Assembly (NCBI GenBank): GCA_022564135.1
Contig: JADFLZ010000161.1
Coordinates: forward strand, 1 to 5,790
Direction of reading: 5' to 3'
Length of the DNA: 5,790 nt
Source: Candidatus Zixiibacteriota bacterium
Lineage (GTDB): Bacteria; Zixibacteria; MSB-5A5; GN15; FEB-12
Position numbers and translations under genes: made by a program. Each line of letters begins with the position of its first letter. The first letter of the stretch is position 1. Below, one piece after another: positions 1-5,730 of the stretch. Under the pieces are notes generated by a model. The model was not told the DNA's origin. It saw nothing but the letters and a program-made list of their open reading frames with translations, and ran no database searches.

Positions 1-576
1 CAGGGTAACGTTGGCGGCCAGTACTATTGTCCCGATACCTATTCCAAAGCTTTTCTGACCGGTTGCCGGATCAACAAACCATATGGCGTTCCAGACATCA
101 TGGGTCAGAAAAATTATGAGAATCAAAGCCAGATAGAGGAAGTATCTGTGAATATTCTGTATAATCAGCGGAAATGAAGCTTCACCCCGATAATTCTTGC
201 GTGGTTCACCGACCGCACATGCCGGTGGATCGCCCCAAAAAGATTTGTAATAAGCTCCTCTATAATAGTAGCAGGTAAGGCGAAAACCTACCGGCACCCA
301 TAATATCAAAAAGGCCGGCGAAAAAGGCAGCCAGAGCGGCCACCAGCCCGGTTTTGGGCCAAAAAGAGAATGGATCGAGTCTCCAAAAATCTCTGGTGAG
401 TAAAACGGCGAAAGATATGGTCCGAAATGGTAATTATCCCCCTGAAACGCCGCCCAGGTGGAATAGAGAATAAAAGCTGAAAACCCCAGAAAAATGGCCA
501 GCGGCTGAATCCACCAGCTGTCCTGCCTCTCAGTCTGCCCGAAACTGCTTCGCTTTAATGTATCTGTGTAAGCCAT
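1..576 (-). CDS. Integral membrane protein of the succinate dehydrogenase/fumarate reductase-associated type, C-terminus outside the window
   Basis: An open frame of 192 codons reads from an ATG at 576-574 to the left edge without a stop, so the C-terminus is missing. An in-frame TAA at 591-589 lies five codons upstream, which fixes this ATG as the only good start; the ribosome binding site is weak (AAGAAAGCGGG). By eye the protein has hydrophobic segments at about residues 24-44, 83-100, 143-159 and 177 onward. Between them are aromatic, Pro-rich stretches: YLSPFYSP (54-61), FRLTCYYYRGAYYKSFW (98-114), DPPACAVGEPRKNYRGE (116-132) and FPLIIQNIHRYF (135-146). I recognise this pattern from uncharacterised membrane proteins encoded beside sdhA/sdhB-type genes in several phyla, where they may act as membrane anchor or cytochrome-like subunits. 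His143 in the NIHRYF motif could be a functional histidine, but heme binding is not shown. The family call is from memory; the link to respiration is inferred because no sdh gene is in view. Confidence 0.72.
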   Translation of the reverse strand, partial: MAYTDTLKRSSFGQTERQDSWWIQPLAIFLGFSAFILYSTWAAFQGDNYHFGPYLSPFYSPEIFGDSIHSLFGPKPGWWPLWLPFSPAFLILWVPVGFRLTCYYYRGAYYKSFWGDPPACAVGEPRKNYRGEASFPLIIQNIHRYFLYLALILIIFLTHDVWNAIWFVDPATGQKSFGIGIGTIVLAANVTL

Positions 577-635
577 CGGCCCGCTTTCTTATAAGTTTTG
601 GCCGGCCTATCGGTTAAGCCTGCCAGAAAATCTAA

Positions 636-662
636 ATTATAGCCAGCCTTTTTCAATATCAA
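636..662 (-). promoter_or_regulatory. Candidate sigma70-type promoter for the membrane-protein gene
   Basis: On the minus strand a TTGATA box (662-657) is followed after 15 bp by a perfect TATAAT (641-636). The predicted transcript would start near 629 and give a leader of about 53 nt before the ATG at 576. The -10 is consensus and the -35 matches five of six positions, but the 15 bp spacer is shorter than the usual 16-18. The -10 may therefore work with an off-register -35 or with an activator. A 6-bp inverted repeat (TTCAAT 652-657, ATTGAA 678-683) flanks the -35 but is too short to weigh much. Confidence 0.5.
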
Positions 663-732
663 GCGCTTTCTTTGAAAATTGAATCGAAAATATCCAGGCA
701 TCACATTTATTAACAGACAACGACCCGCTGTC

Positions 733-761
733 TTGCCAAAGATTGCCCACCTAGATAAATT
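733..761 (+). promoter_or_regulatory. Candidate sigma70-type promoter for the DUF899 gene
   Basis: TTGCCA (733-738) and TAAATT (756-761) are separated by 17 bp and match the sigma70 consensus at five and four of six positions. Transcription would begin near 768 and leave a leader of about 90 nt that contains the palindrome at 799-814. This is the best-spaced pair I found in the intergenic region on this strand. The DNA is AT-rich, so a chance match is quite possible. Confidence 0.35.
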
Positions 762-798
762 AACGAATACAACACTTAGAAACATTTGAGACAGCCCA

Positions 799-815
799 TT
801 GTACAACTGTACAAC
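799..815. repeat. Palindrome TTGTACA-AC-TGTACAA, also a tandem TGTACAAC repeat; possible operator
   Basis: Bases 799-805 and 808-814 form perfect 7-bp inverted arms around a 2-bp centre. The same DNA reads as two adjacent direct copies of TGTACAAC (800-807 and 808-815). It lies 43 bp upstream of the DUF899 start codon, downstream of the candidate promoter at 733-761. A 16-bp near-perfect palindrome in a divergent intergenic region is typical of a binding site for a dimeric regulator. No regulator gene is in the window, and I cannot assign the motif to a known family. Confidence 0.45.
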
Positions 816-844
816 AGCACAGCTACCAGTAATTAGATTGAACG

Positions 845-850
845 AAAGGA
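845..850 (+). promoter_or_regulatory. Ribosome binding site that sets the DUF899 start
   Basis: AAAGGA stands 7 nt before the ATG at 858, which is ideal spacing. This matters because it places the lysine-rich N-terminal extension inside the translated protein. The next in-frame Met (residue 95) lies within the conserved domain and could not be the natural start. Confidence 0.75.
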
Positions 851-857
851 CTAGACA

Positions 858-1517
858 ATGGCGACAAAAAAGAAAACCGGTTTAAAAAAAACTACCGCTC
901 TTAAAAAGAAAGCTACAGCAAAGAAGAAAACGACAAGTACCAGCAAAAAAACAGATTTAATAAAACAACTGGCCAGAGCAGAAAAACAGCTTACGGTCAG
1001 CCGCGCTAAAGTAGCCGGGCTGCGGCGGAAAGTAAGCTCCAAAACTGTCAGCGACTACACGCTCAAAGACCCGGACGGCAAGCCTGTTAAACTTTCCAGT
1101 TTGTTCGGTAAAAAAAATGACCTGATTATTATCCACAATATGGGAAAGTCCTGCAGCTTTTGTACTCTCTGGGCGGATGGCTTCACCGGTTTTACCAAAC
1201 ATCTGGAAAATCGTGCCGGCTTTGCTTTGGTCTCGCATGACCGACCGGCTCAGCTTAAGGAATTTGCGGCCTCGCGTGATTGGAATTACAAGTATCTTTC
1301 AAACGATGGCGGCGACTTCACCAAAGATATGGGCTTCCAGAGCGAAAAAGGCGAGCCCTGGCCGGGCATGTCAACTTTTCGAAAAGACAAAAACGGAAAG
1401 ATAAAAAGAGTCTCAAGTGCTTTCTTTGGTCCGGGCGATGATTTTTGTTCGATCTGGCATATGTTTGATATGCTGGGCAACGGTCCCGAGGGCTGGGAGC
1501 CGAAGTATAAATATTGA
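858..1517 (+). CDS. DUF899 / thioredoxin-like protein with a lysine-rich histone-like N-terminal tail
   Basis: The 219-residue protein has three parts. Residues 1-31 are a low-complexity tail of Lys, Thr, Ala and Ser, with 13 Lys in the first 31 residues. Residues 32-61 form a charged, probably helical or coiled-coil linker. Residues 64-219 resemble the DUF899 branch of the thioredoxin/AhpC-TSA superfamily. Supporting motifs are a YTLKDPDGKPVKLSSLF entry (67-83), HNMGKSCSFCTLWADGF (93-109) with a CxxC pair at Cys99 and Cys102, the LVSHDRPAQLKEF strand-helix (124-136), the GGDFTKDMGF loop (151-160) and a C-terminal WHMFDMLGNGPEGW (200-213). The family is widespread, of unknown physiological role, and predicted to be redox-active. 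No signal peptide is seen, so the protein is probably cytoplasmic. The basic tail resembles those of bacterial histone H1-like and HU-extended proteins and is not a standard part of DUF899; nucleic-acid or nucleoid association is my inference. The gene is monocistronic, divergent from the membrane-protein gene and convergent with the operon at 1556-5535. Confidence 0.85.
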   Translation: MATKKKTGLKKTTALKKKATAKKKTTSTSKKTDLIKQLARAEKQLTVSRAKVAGLRRKVSSKTVSDYTLKDPDGKPVKLSSLFGKKNDLIIIHNMGKSCSFCTLWADGFTGFTKHLENRAGFALVSHDRPAQLKEFAASRDWNYKYLSNDGGDFTKDMGFQSEKGEPWPGMSTFRKDKNGKIKRVSSAFFGPGDDFCSIWHMFDMLGNGPEGWEPKYKY

Positions 1518-1536
1518 TCTGCCTGAAACACTAACC

Positions 1537-1552
1537 GCAGCTATTAGGCTGC
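1537..1552. other. Small hairpin between convergent genes, doubtful terminator
   Basis: The 38-bp gap between the two convergent stop codons contains GCAGC (1537-1541), TATTAG, GCTGC (1548-1552): a perfect 5-bp stem with a 6-nt loop. It has no T tract on either side, so it is not a canonical intrinsic terminator for either direction. No other hairpin was found in the gap. Termination may be Rho-dependent or may occur inside the opposite gene. Confidence 0.3.
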
Positions 1553-1555
1553 TCA

Positions 1556-3571
1556 TTAATCCGTTTCGGAAACGTTCGTCTTTTTTGACAGGATAATGCT
1601 TGACCCCGACATATTCTGGCGTTGTTGAAACAGGTCTTTTATCAAAGAATAGGCATCTGCGCCCCAAAATGGCTGTATCAACACAAATTCGCGGTGGACT
1701 GAAAGTATGTTTTCTGAGTATGATATACTGACTCGGCAGCTTCCGGCCTGAGTTTCAAACTCTTTAGAATCCGGCAAAGCATCAATCTGCCAGCCTTCAG
1801 GCAATGTAAAAATTGCTTCTTCATACAATTCGAAGGCGTAGTCAAACAGCAAGGGACGCCTGCGATCAGTGGCATGAAACGGGTTGCTTACTTCGGACAT
1901 ATAATCGAAAGGTTTGAAAATCAACCTGCTGCCCATCATCGACAGAGCAGGAAATTCAACTTCGCAGCTTAACTCCAGGTTATGCTCTTGCTTTGATAAA
2001 TTTTCAATCTCTAAATCATTTCTCTCAGCCTTAAACTGATCTTCTTCAAATTCCTCCATAAGAATTGCTTGAAAATCCGCCGTATCTTTATTCAGCACTT
2101 CCATGCGCATTTTTCTGGCCTGATGACCGCCATAACTGGCACTCTGCTGTCCGCTGATTTCAAGTTCGTCGGATATATCAAACTGATATTTATAGCTGGT
2201 TACATTGTCGGTGGCTTTAGAAAAGGTCACAGTCACAAAAATGTCATCGGCGTTTGCAACTAAGGCCTTGACACCTTCACAGTGCCAGGGTATTTCTCCG
2301 ATGTTCAAATAAGGAAAACCAGGAGCATAAAATTCGTAATTTTGCAGTTCATCCACGACTGCAACCATTGATTCATTAAATTGACTGTATTTGGCTTTCT
2401 CCTCGAACATACCGTTAATGCGGCTTTTTAAGTAAGAAATTCTCGCGTCTATTCCCATTTCCCTTAACATGTCACAAAAAACAAAATGGATCATTTCTTT
2501 GTCAGCGTAGCCTCTTTTAATGACGTCATTGATTGATCTATGCTCTTTTACCTTTATTTCTTTTTTCTTGCCGGACTTATCAATCTTTGTGGCGTCCACA
2601 TAATCTATGTTGATTAAATTCTCCTGAACCCATTTATAGGCAGCGGCAATCTTCTCGTGGTTTGCTTGTAAATCTTCGAATGATTTTATCACTTTTTTAA
2701 GCTTTTTGTTCTTTTTTGAAAACCTGGTATACCTTTTGGCGATCGCGGTACCCCGTCCTCCCCAAAAAGTGATGGGCGGTTCATTTGAGCCATAGTAGCA
2801 GATCAATCTTGTCTTTAGTGATGCTTCCGGCAGAGTATAAGGTTCTGTCTCAAAAGCAGGCACGTTATCGATTTTAAACAGCAGTTCTGTTGACTCTTTT
2901 AGATTGGGAATGTGCTTGATACTGGGTCGAGAATAATGATTCAGCCAGAGGTAGTTTGGAGTCACCCAGCTGATTAAGAATTCTTCAAGGAACTTCGGTG
3001 CCCTGAACCGTCCAAAAATCCAGCGCATTTCACCCGAAATTAGCGGGATATCTTTTTGAACCGTCCAAACATGGGGGTTTCTTCGAAGACGGTATTGCAA
3101 AATATATTCTATAATACAATCGTCGCTGACACCCGGAATAGAGAAAGATAGCTGCTTGTATTTATTTTTCTTGGTCTTAATCACTTCCTTCTCAATTATC
3201 TGACTTTTCTGTAATTCGATTATAGTGCCATCTCTCAAAATAGTGCGTCCTTTAACTAATTCTATTTCCTGATCGAGATAAAAAAACGGGGCCTCAACGT
3301 CAGCCTGCTTTCTCCCTTCATACCCAAGAATCCTTATCCGCCTGTAAATTGTACGATAACACTTTTTCTTTTCCATTTTTTTATCGTCGGCCAGAACTTT
3401 TTCAAAAATCATAACAGCGCTATGTCCTTCATATAAGGAATCACCGGATACTGACCAATCAGCTTCGGTAATCTCTTCCCACTCGATTGTCTCAGGTTTA
3501 GAAAAAGCGACCGGCATAAACACAAACGACATCAAACAGAGAACCAACGATATTATTTTTGCATTATTCAT
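1556..3571 (-). CDS. Secreted DUF3857 / transglutaminase-like protein, apparently catalytically degenerate
   Basis: This is the second gene of the operon, at 671 residues. It starts at an ATG with GAGGT at 3580-3576 just upstream. That site falls in the 11-bp gap after the stop of the preceding gene, which suggests translational coupling. Residues 1-24 form a Sec signal peptide (hydrophobic 6-22, likely cut near AFS-KPE), so it acts outside the cytoplasm. The N-terminal part matches the DUF3857 layout: WEEITEADW (31-39), GRTILRDGTIIEL (108-120), and a FSIPGVSDDCIIEY strand (143-156). Residues about 300-430 are the transglutaminase-like fold: AAAYKWVQENLINIDYVD (309-326), GYADKEMIHFVFCDMLREMGI (354-374), YSQFNESMVAV (395-405) and EFYAPGFPYLNIGEIPW (413-429). 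The triad seen in the upstream paralogue is missing: the Cys position falls on Lys358 (or Ala356, depending on alignment), His is Glu400 and Asp is Ala416. Residues 440-671 are probably a beta-rich C-terminal domain. No function can be assigned. A binding, scaffold or regulatory role is inferred from the lost residues. Confidence 0.85.
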   Translation of the reverse strand: MNNAKIISLVLCLMSFVFMPVAFSKPETIEWEEITEADWSVSGDSLYEGHSAVMIFEKVLADDKKMEKKKCYRTIYRRIRILGYEGRKQADVEAPFFYLDQEIELVKGRTILRDGTIIELQKSQIIEKEVIKTKKNKYKQLSFSIPGVSDDCIIEYILQYRLRRNPHVWTVQKDIPLISGEMRWIFGRFRAPKFLEEFLISWVTPNYLWLNHYSRPSIKHIPNLKESTELLFKIDNVPAFETEPYTLPEASLKTRLICYYGSNEPPITFWGGRGTAIAKRYTRFSKKNKKLKKVIKSFEDLQANHEKIAAAYKWVQENLINIDYVDATKIDKSGKKKEIKVKEHRSINDVIKRGYADKEMIHFVFCDMLREMGIDARISYLKSRINGMFEEKAKYSQFNESMVAVVDELQNYEFYAPGFPYLNIGEIPWHCEGVKALVANADDIFVTVTFSKATDNVTSYKYQFDISDELEISGQQSASYGGHQARKMRMEVLNKDTADFQAILMEEFEEDQFKAERNDLEIENLSKQEHNLELSCEVEFPALSMMGSRLIFKPFDYMSEVSNPFHATDRRRPLLFDYAFELYEEAIFTLPEGWQIDALPDSKEFETQAGSCRVSISYSENILSVHREFVLIQPFWGADAYSLIKDLFQQRQNMSGSSIILSKKTNVSETD

Positions 3572-3582
3572 AGCACCTCGTT

Positions 3583-5535
3583 CTATTTCTTGGCCAAAAA
3601 TATCCTTAATCGATTTGCAGATTTCAGTTCTTTTTCGAACCTCTGTGCCTGTTTGTAGTCTTCAGCAGCTATGGCATAGCCATTATAAACAACCTGTGAT
3701 CGAAAAATCAGGCCGCCATCAATAATTTCGGGCGTACATGTGACAGAAACATTATCAAAGTCGGTTGCAATTGAATCCAGTTTACCGCTGACTTCAAGTC
3801 CCTCTGGAAGAACCCACTCGATCTCGCAATCAATCATCCTGGTACCTGAGAAAAAAATCGGATGAACCCGATTCTTTTTGGTCAGCCGATTTTTTCTGTC
3901 CGGGTGAAAGAAATCTGCTTTCAATAACAAAATGTCTCCTGAAATATTTAAATAACTATCTCCGCTGAGAGTGAAAGTAACCCAGGTAGAATCATCACTT
4001 TCAAACCTTGCAAAATCTGTGATCTTTGTATTTTGCATTGATTCAGAAAACTTCTCTTGTAACTTATCAATTTGTTCGTCAATGGTTGTCGAGCGCCAGC
4101 GGTAGCGACTTTCTGCTGCCGAGTTTTGATAATCTTTAATAGTTATTTTTGCTTTCAAAGAATAATCTGGCAGTATCTCTGCTCTGGCGAAGTAAAATCT
4201 GCGGCGCTGCTCTGGCTTAAGTTTCGGAAGTTTTACTAAGGTTGAGTCGGTTTCCGATATTTTTAAAACTCTGGTCCCTTCAAGCGACGTTGGCAGGTTT
4301 CCAATAGTTGTAGCAGGGTCTGTGGGATCGAAATAAAGCCAGCCGTTTACCCAGGCATTCTCGAACTCGGGCGACACTTCAGAACTATCAAGAGCAATGC
4401 AAAGGATTTCGTGATTAAACTGCCCCGGCGAAGGGAAATTGGCATCAACGTGGCTGCCGATGCTTGCAAGAACAGGCTGCGACCGGATATCTAAGGCTGC
4501 CACCATTGCTCTCATCAAAGTGGCTTTATCTTTACAATCTCCATACTTGTTCTTAAAAGTAACAGCCGCTGATCTGGGCTGAAACCTGCCTACTCCCAGC
4601 TCCAGGGCAACATAACGAACGTTTCCCTGAATCCATCGTGCCACTTCCGCAATACGTCCGATTTTGGTGGAATCTTTCTTTGAAATTTCGGATATAACAG
4701 ACTTCATCCCTGCATTCACCCTCAAGAGACCTCTATGATGCAATTCAGCCCAAGCAGCGACGTCTTTCCACTCTCTGAAACCTCTATTCATATCCGCATC
4801 ATTTTCAAAACAGCTGACAATCAGGCGACGACTCAGAAATGACCAGTTTGACATATACGGCTCATCCGGCCGATAACTTAAGAAGCCCGCTGTCCAGACA
4901 TGGTTGTTTTCTTCTACCTTCTTTGTTACCGGTTTAAGATATTGCTCCGAACTGCCCAACTCCCAGCCTTTTGGAATTTCAATTTTGAATAAAGACGAAA
5001 TTACAGGTAAGTCGGTTTGAAAAACGAATCCCTGAAAATACCCCTCCCAGCCAGATTTCTCCTTGTAATCGTACTCATAGGCAATCACGTCGCCTGTCTC
5101 TATCTCCGGGAACGTCGCCACCAGAGTATTCTGATCGTCATAGTAACCTGCCGCTTCCTGTAGTCCTATTTCAACTATATACTCTTTTTTCAATTTCTGG
5201 GTTGAACCATCCGCCCGAACCAGCCAGCCTTTGAGGCTTTTGACAGATCGAAGCGGGTCCTGGGCGACACTCAGGATAGTTCTAATCCCACCGTTATGCT
5301 TCAGCACCTTGTAGGCCTTGCGTATTTTGCTGTTGGCATTGCCGCTTTTATCAACTTTGATTGACAAGCTATTGACGATTATGACTGCCGGAGCATCGTT
5401 GTCGAATTTGAGCGTATCAGCAGTGGACATTGCCTGCTTCAACCAGCCCGGTTGAGACATTGTATCATTTGCTGCAAATAATACTAATATGATAGCGATG
5501 GCGATGACTCTCAACATCCGGGAAAAAGTCTGCAA
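3583..5535 (-). CDS. Secreted DUF3857 / transglutaminase-like protein with intact Cys-His-Asp triad
   Basis: The first gene of the operon encodes 650 residues from a TTG at 5535. GAGGAG lies 7 nt upstream, while the internal ATG at 5517 (Met7) has no ribosome binding site, so TTG is preferred. Residues 1-22 give a Sec signal peptide (hydrophobic 9-21, likely cut after FAA), which places the protein in the periplasm or at the cell surface. The DUF3857 domain spans roughly 45-235, with IVNSLSIKVDKSGN (53-66), GWLVRADGSTQKL (103-115) and the typical PEIETGDVIAYEYDYKE (143-159). A transglutaminase-like core follows at about 290-410: VARWIQGNVRYVALELGVGR (298-317), NKYGDCKDKATL (329-340) with Cys334, QFNHEI (372-377) with His375, and LYFDPTDP (400-407) with Asp403. 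These form the standard thiol-protease/transglutaminase triad. A beta-rich C-terminal domain covers 430-650. The family may cross-link or cleave proteins or peptides, but no substrate is known and none can be read here. The gene is co-transcribed with the degenerate paralogue 11 bp downstream. Confidence 0.88.
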   Translation of the reverse strand: MQTFSRMLRVIAIAIILVLFAANDTMSQPGWLKQAMSTADTLKFDNDAPAVIIVNSLSIKVDKSGNANSKIRKAYKVLKHNGGIRTILSVAQDPLRSVKSLKGWLVRADGSTQKLKKEYIVEIGLQEAAGYYDDQNTLVATFPEIETGDVIAYEYDYKEKSGWEGYFQGFVFQTDLPVISSLFKIEIPKGWELGSSEQYLKPVTKKVEENNHVWTAGFLSYRPDEPYMSNWSFLSRRLIVSCFENDADMNRGFREWKDVAAWAELHHRGLLRVNAGMKSVISEISKKDSTKIGRIAEVARWIQGNVRYVALELGVGRFQPRSAAVTFKNKYGDCKDKATLMRAMVAALDIRSQPVLASIGSHVDANFPSPGQFNHEILCIALDSSEVSPEFENAWVNGWLYFDPTDPATTIGNLPTSLEGTRVLKISETDSTLVKLPKLKPEQRRRFYFARAEILPDYSLKAKITIKDYQNSAAESRYRWRSTTIDEQIDKLQEKFSESMQNTKITDFARFESDDSTWVTFTLSGDSYLNISGDILLLKADFFHPDRKNRLTKKNRVHPIFFSGTRMIDCEIEWVLPEGLEVSGKLDSIATDFDNVSVTCTPEIIDGGLIFRSQVVYNGYAIAAEDYKQAQRFEKELKSANRLRIFLAKK

Positions 5536-5542
5536 ATCCCTA

Positions 5543-5548
5543 CTCCTC
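5543..5548 (-). promoter_or_regulatory. Strong ribosome binding site selecting the TTG start
   Basis: On the minus strand GAGGAG is followed by TAGGGAT (7 nt) and then TTG CAG ACT. No in-frame ATG or GTG lies upstream within the leader, and the ATG six codons inside has only TTTTCCCGG before it. The site therefore decides the start at 5535. Confidence 0.8.
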
Positions 5549-5569
5549 AGCTTGTGCTCAATTGATACT

Positions 5570-5585
5570 GACCGATGAGCCGGTC
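5570..5585. repeat. Inverted repeat at the predicted 5' end of the operon mRNA
   Basis: GACCG (5570-5574), ATGAGC and CGGTC (5581-5585) form a perfect 5-bp stem with a 6-nt loop. Read on the minus strand it would begin about where transcription from the promoter at 5592-5620 is expected to start (near 5585). It could be an operator half-site pair or a 5' stem-loop that protects the message. It is short, so chance cannot be excluded. Confidence 0.35.
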
Positions 5586-5591
5586 AATAGA

Positions 5592-5620
5592 AAGATAAGC
5601 ATAATGGAAATAGCCGTCAA
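5592..5620 (-). promoter_or_regulatory. Candidate sigma70-type promoter for the DUF3857 operon
   Basis: On the minus strand TTGACG (5620-5615) and TATCTT (5597-5592) are separated by exactly 17 bp and match the consensus at five and four of six positions. The predicted start near 5585 gives a leader of about 50 nt before the TTG at 5535. The upstream gene's terminator lies behind it, so the operon should be an independent transcription unit. Confidence 0.55.
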
Positions 5621-5637
5621 TAATTCAATTACGGCTA
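5611..5637. repeat. Inverted repeat TAGCCGT-N13-ACGGCTA overlapping the operon -35 box; possible operator
   Basis: The 7-bp arms TAGCCGT (5611-5617) and ACGGCTA (5631-5637) are perfect complements with a 13-bp AT-rich spacer. Arm centres are 20 bp apart, about two helical turns, as for a dimeric DNA-binding protein. One arm covers part of the -35 hexamer, so a bound protein would probably compete with or recruit RNA polymerase. No regulator is encoded in the window. Confidence 0.4.
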
Positions 5638-5682
5638 AAACCGTTAATTTCTAATTTGGCGCAGCGACAGCTCTCTCCCAAT

Positions 5683-5713
5683 AAAAAAAGCCCGCCAAAA
5701 ACGGCGGGCTTTT
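5683..5713 (-). terminator. Rho-independent terminator of the gene at the right edge
   Basis: On the minus strand GCCCGCC (5709-5703), a 6-nt loop GTTTTT and GGCGGGC (5696-5690) form a 7-bp GC-rich stem that A-T pairs extend. It is followed directly by seven T residues (5689-5683). It begins 21 nt after the TAA at 5731. In the plus direction only four T residues follow, so any activity that way would be weaker. Confidence 0.92.
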
Positions 5714-5730
5714 ATCAAATAATCAGATGA

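Noticed and set aside
600..607. GGCCGGCC palindrome near the membrane-protein start
   Set aside because: An 8-bp GC palindrome with no repeat partner and no relation to promoter spacing; it is probably chance.
555..806. 83-codon minus-strand open frame in the intergenic region
   Set aside because: It covers the candidate promoter of the membrane-protein gene and overlaps that gene's start. It has no clear ribosome binding site, and its product looks like random translated AT-rich DNA.
881..891. TTTAAAA slippery heptamer followed by more A residues, in the zero frame of the DUF899 gene
   Set aside because: A -1 shift would meet TAA at 902-904 and give a peptide of about 15 residues. No downstream stimulatory structure was seen, and A runs are expected in a lysine-rich tail.
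957..1667. Minus-strand open frames opposite and beside the DUF899 gene
   Set aside because: They are antisense shadows. The plus-strand frame has a ribosome binding site and clear family motifs.
2069..2263. 64-codon plus-strand open frame
   Set aside because: It lies wholly antisense to the well-supported DUF3857 gene and shows no family motif.
3538..3571. Possible lipoprotein signal (LVLC, residues 9-12) in the downstream DUF3857 protein
   Set aside because: The Cys lies inside the hydrophobic core, and Leu at -1 does not fit a lipobox. An ordinary Sec cleavage site near residue 24 fits better.
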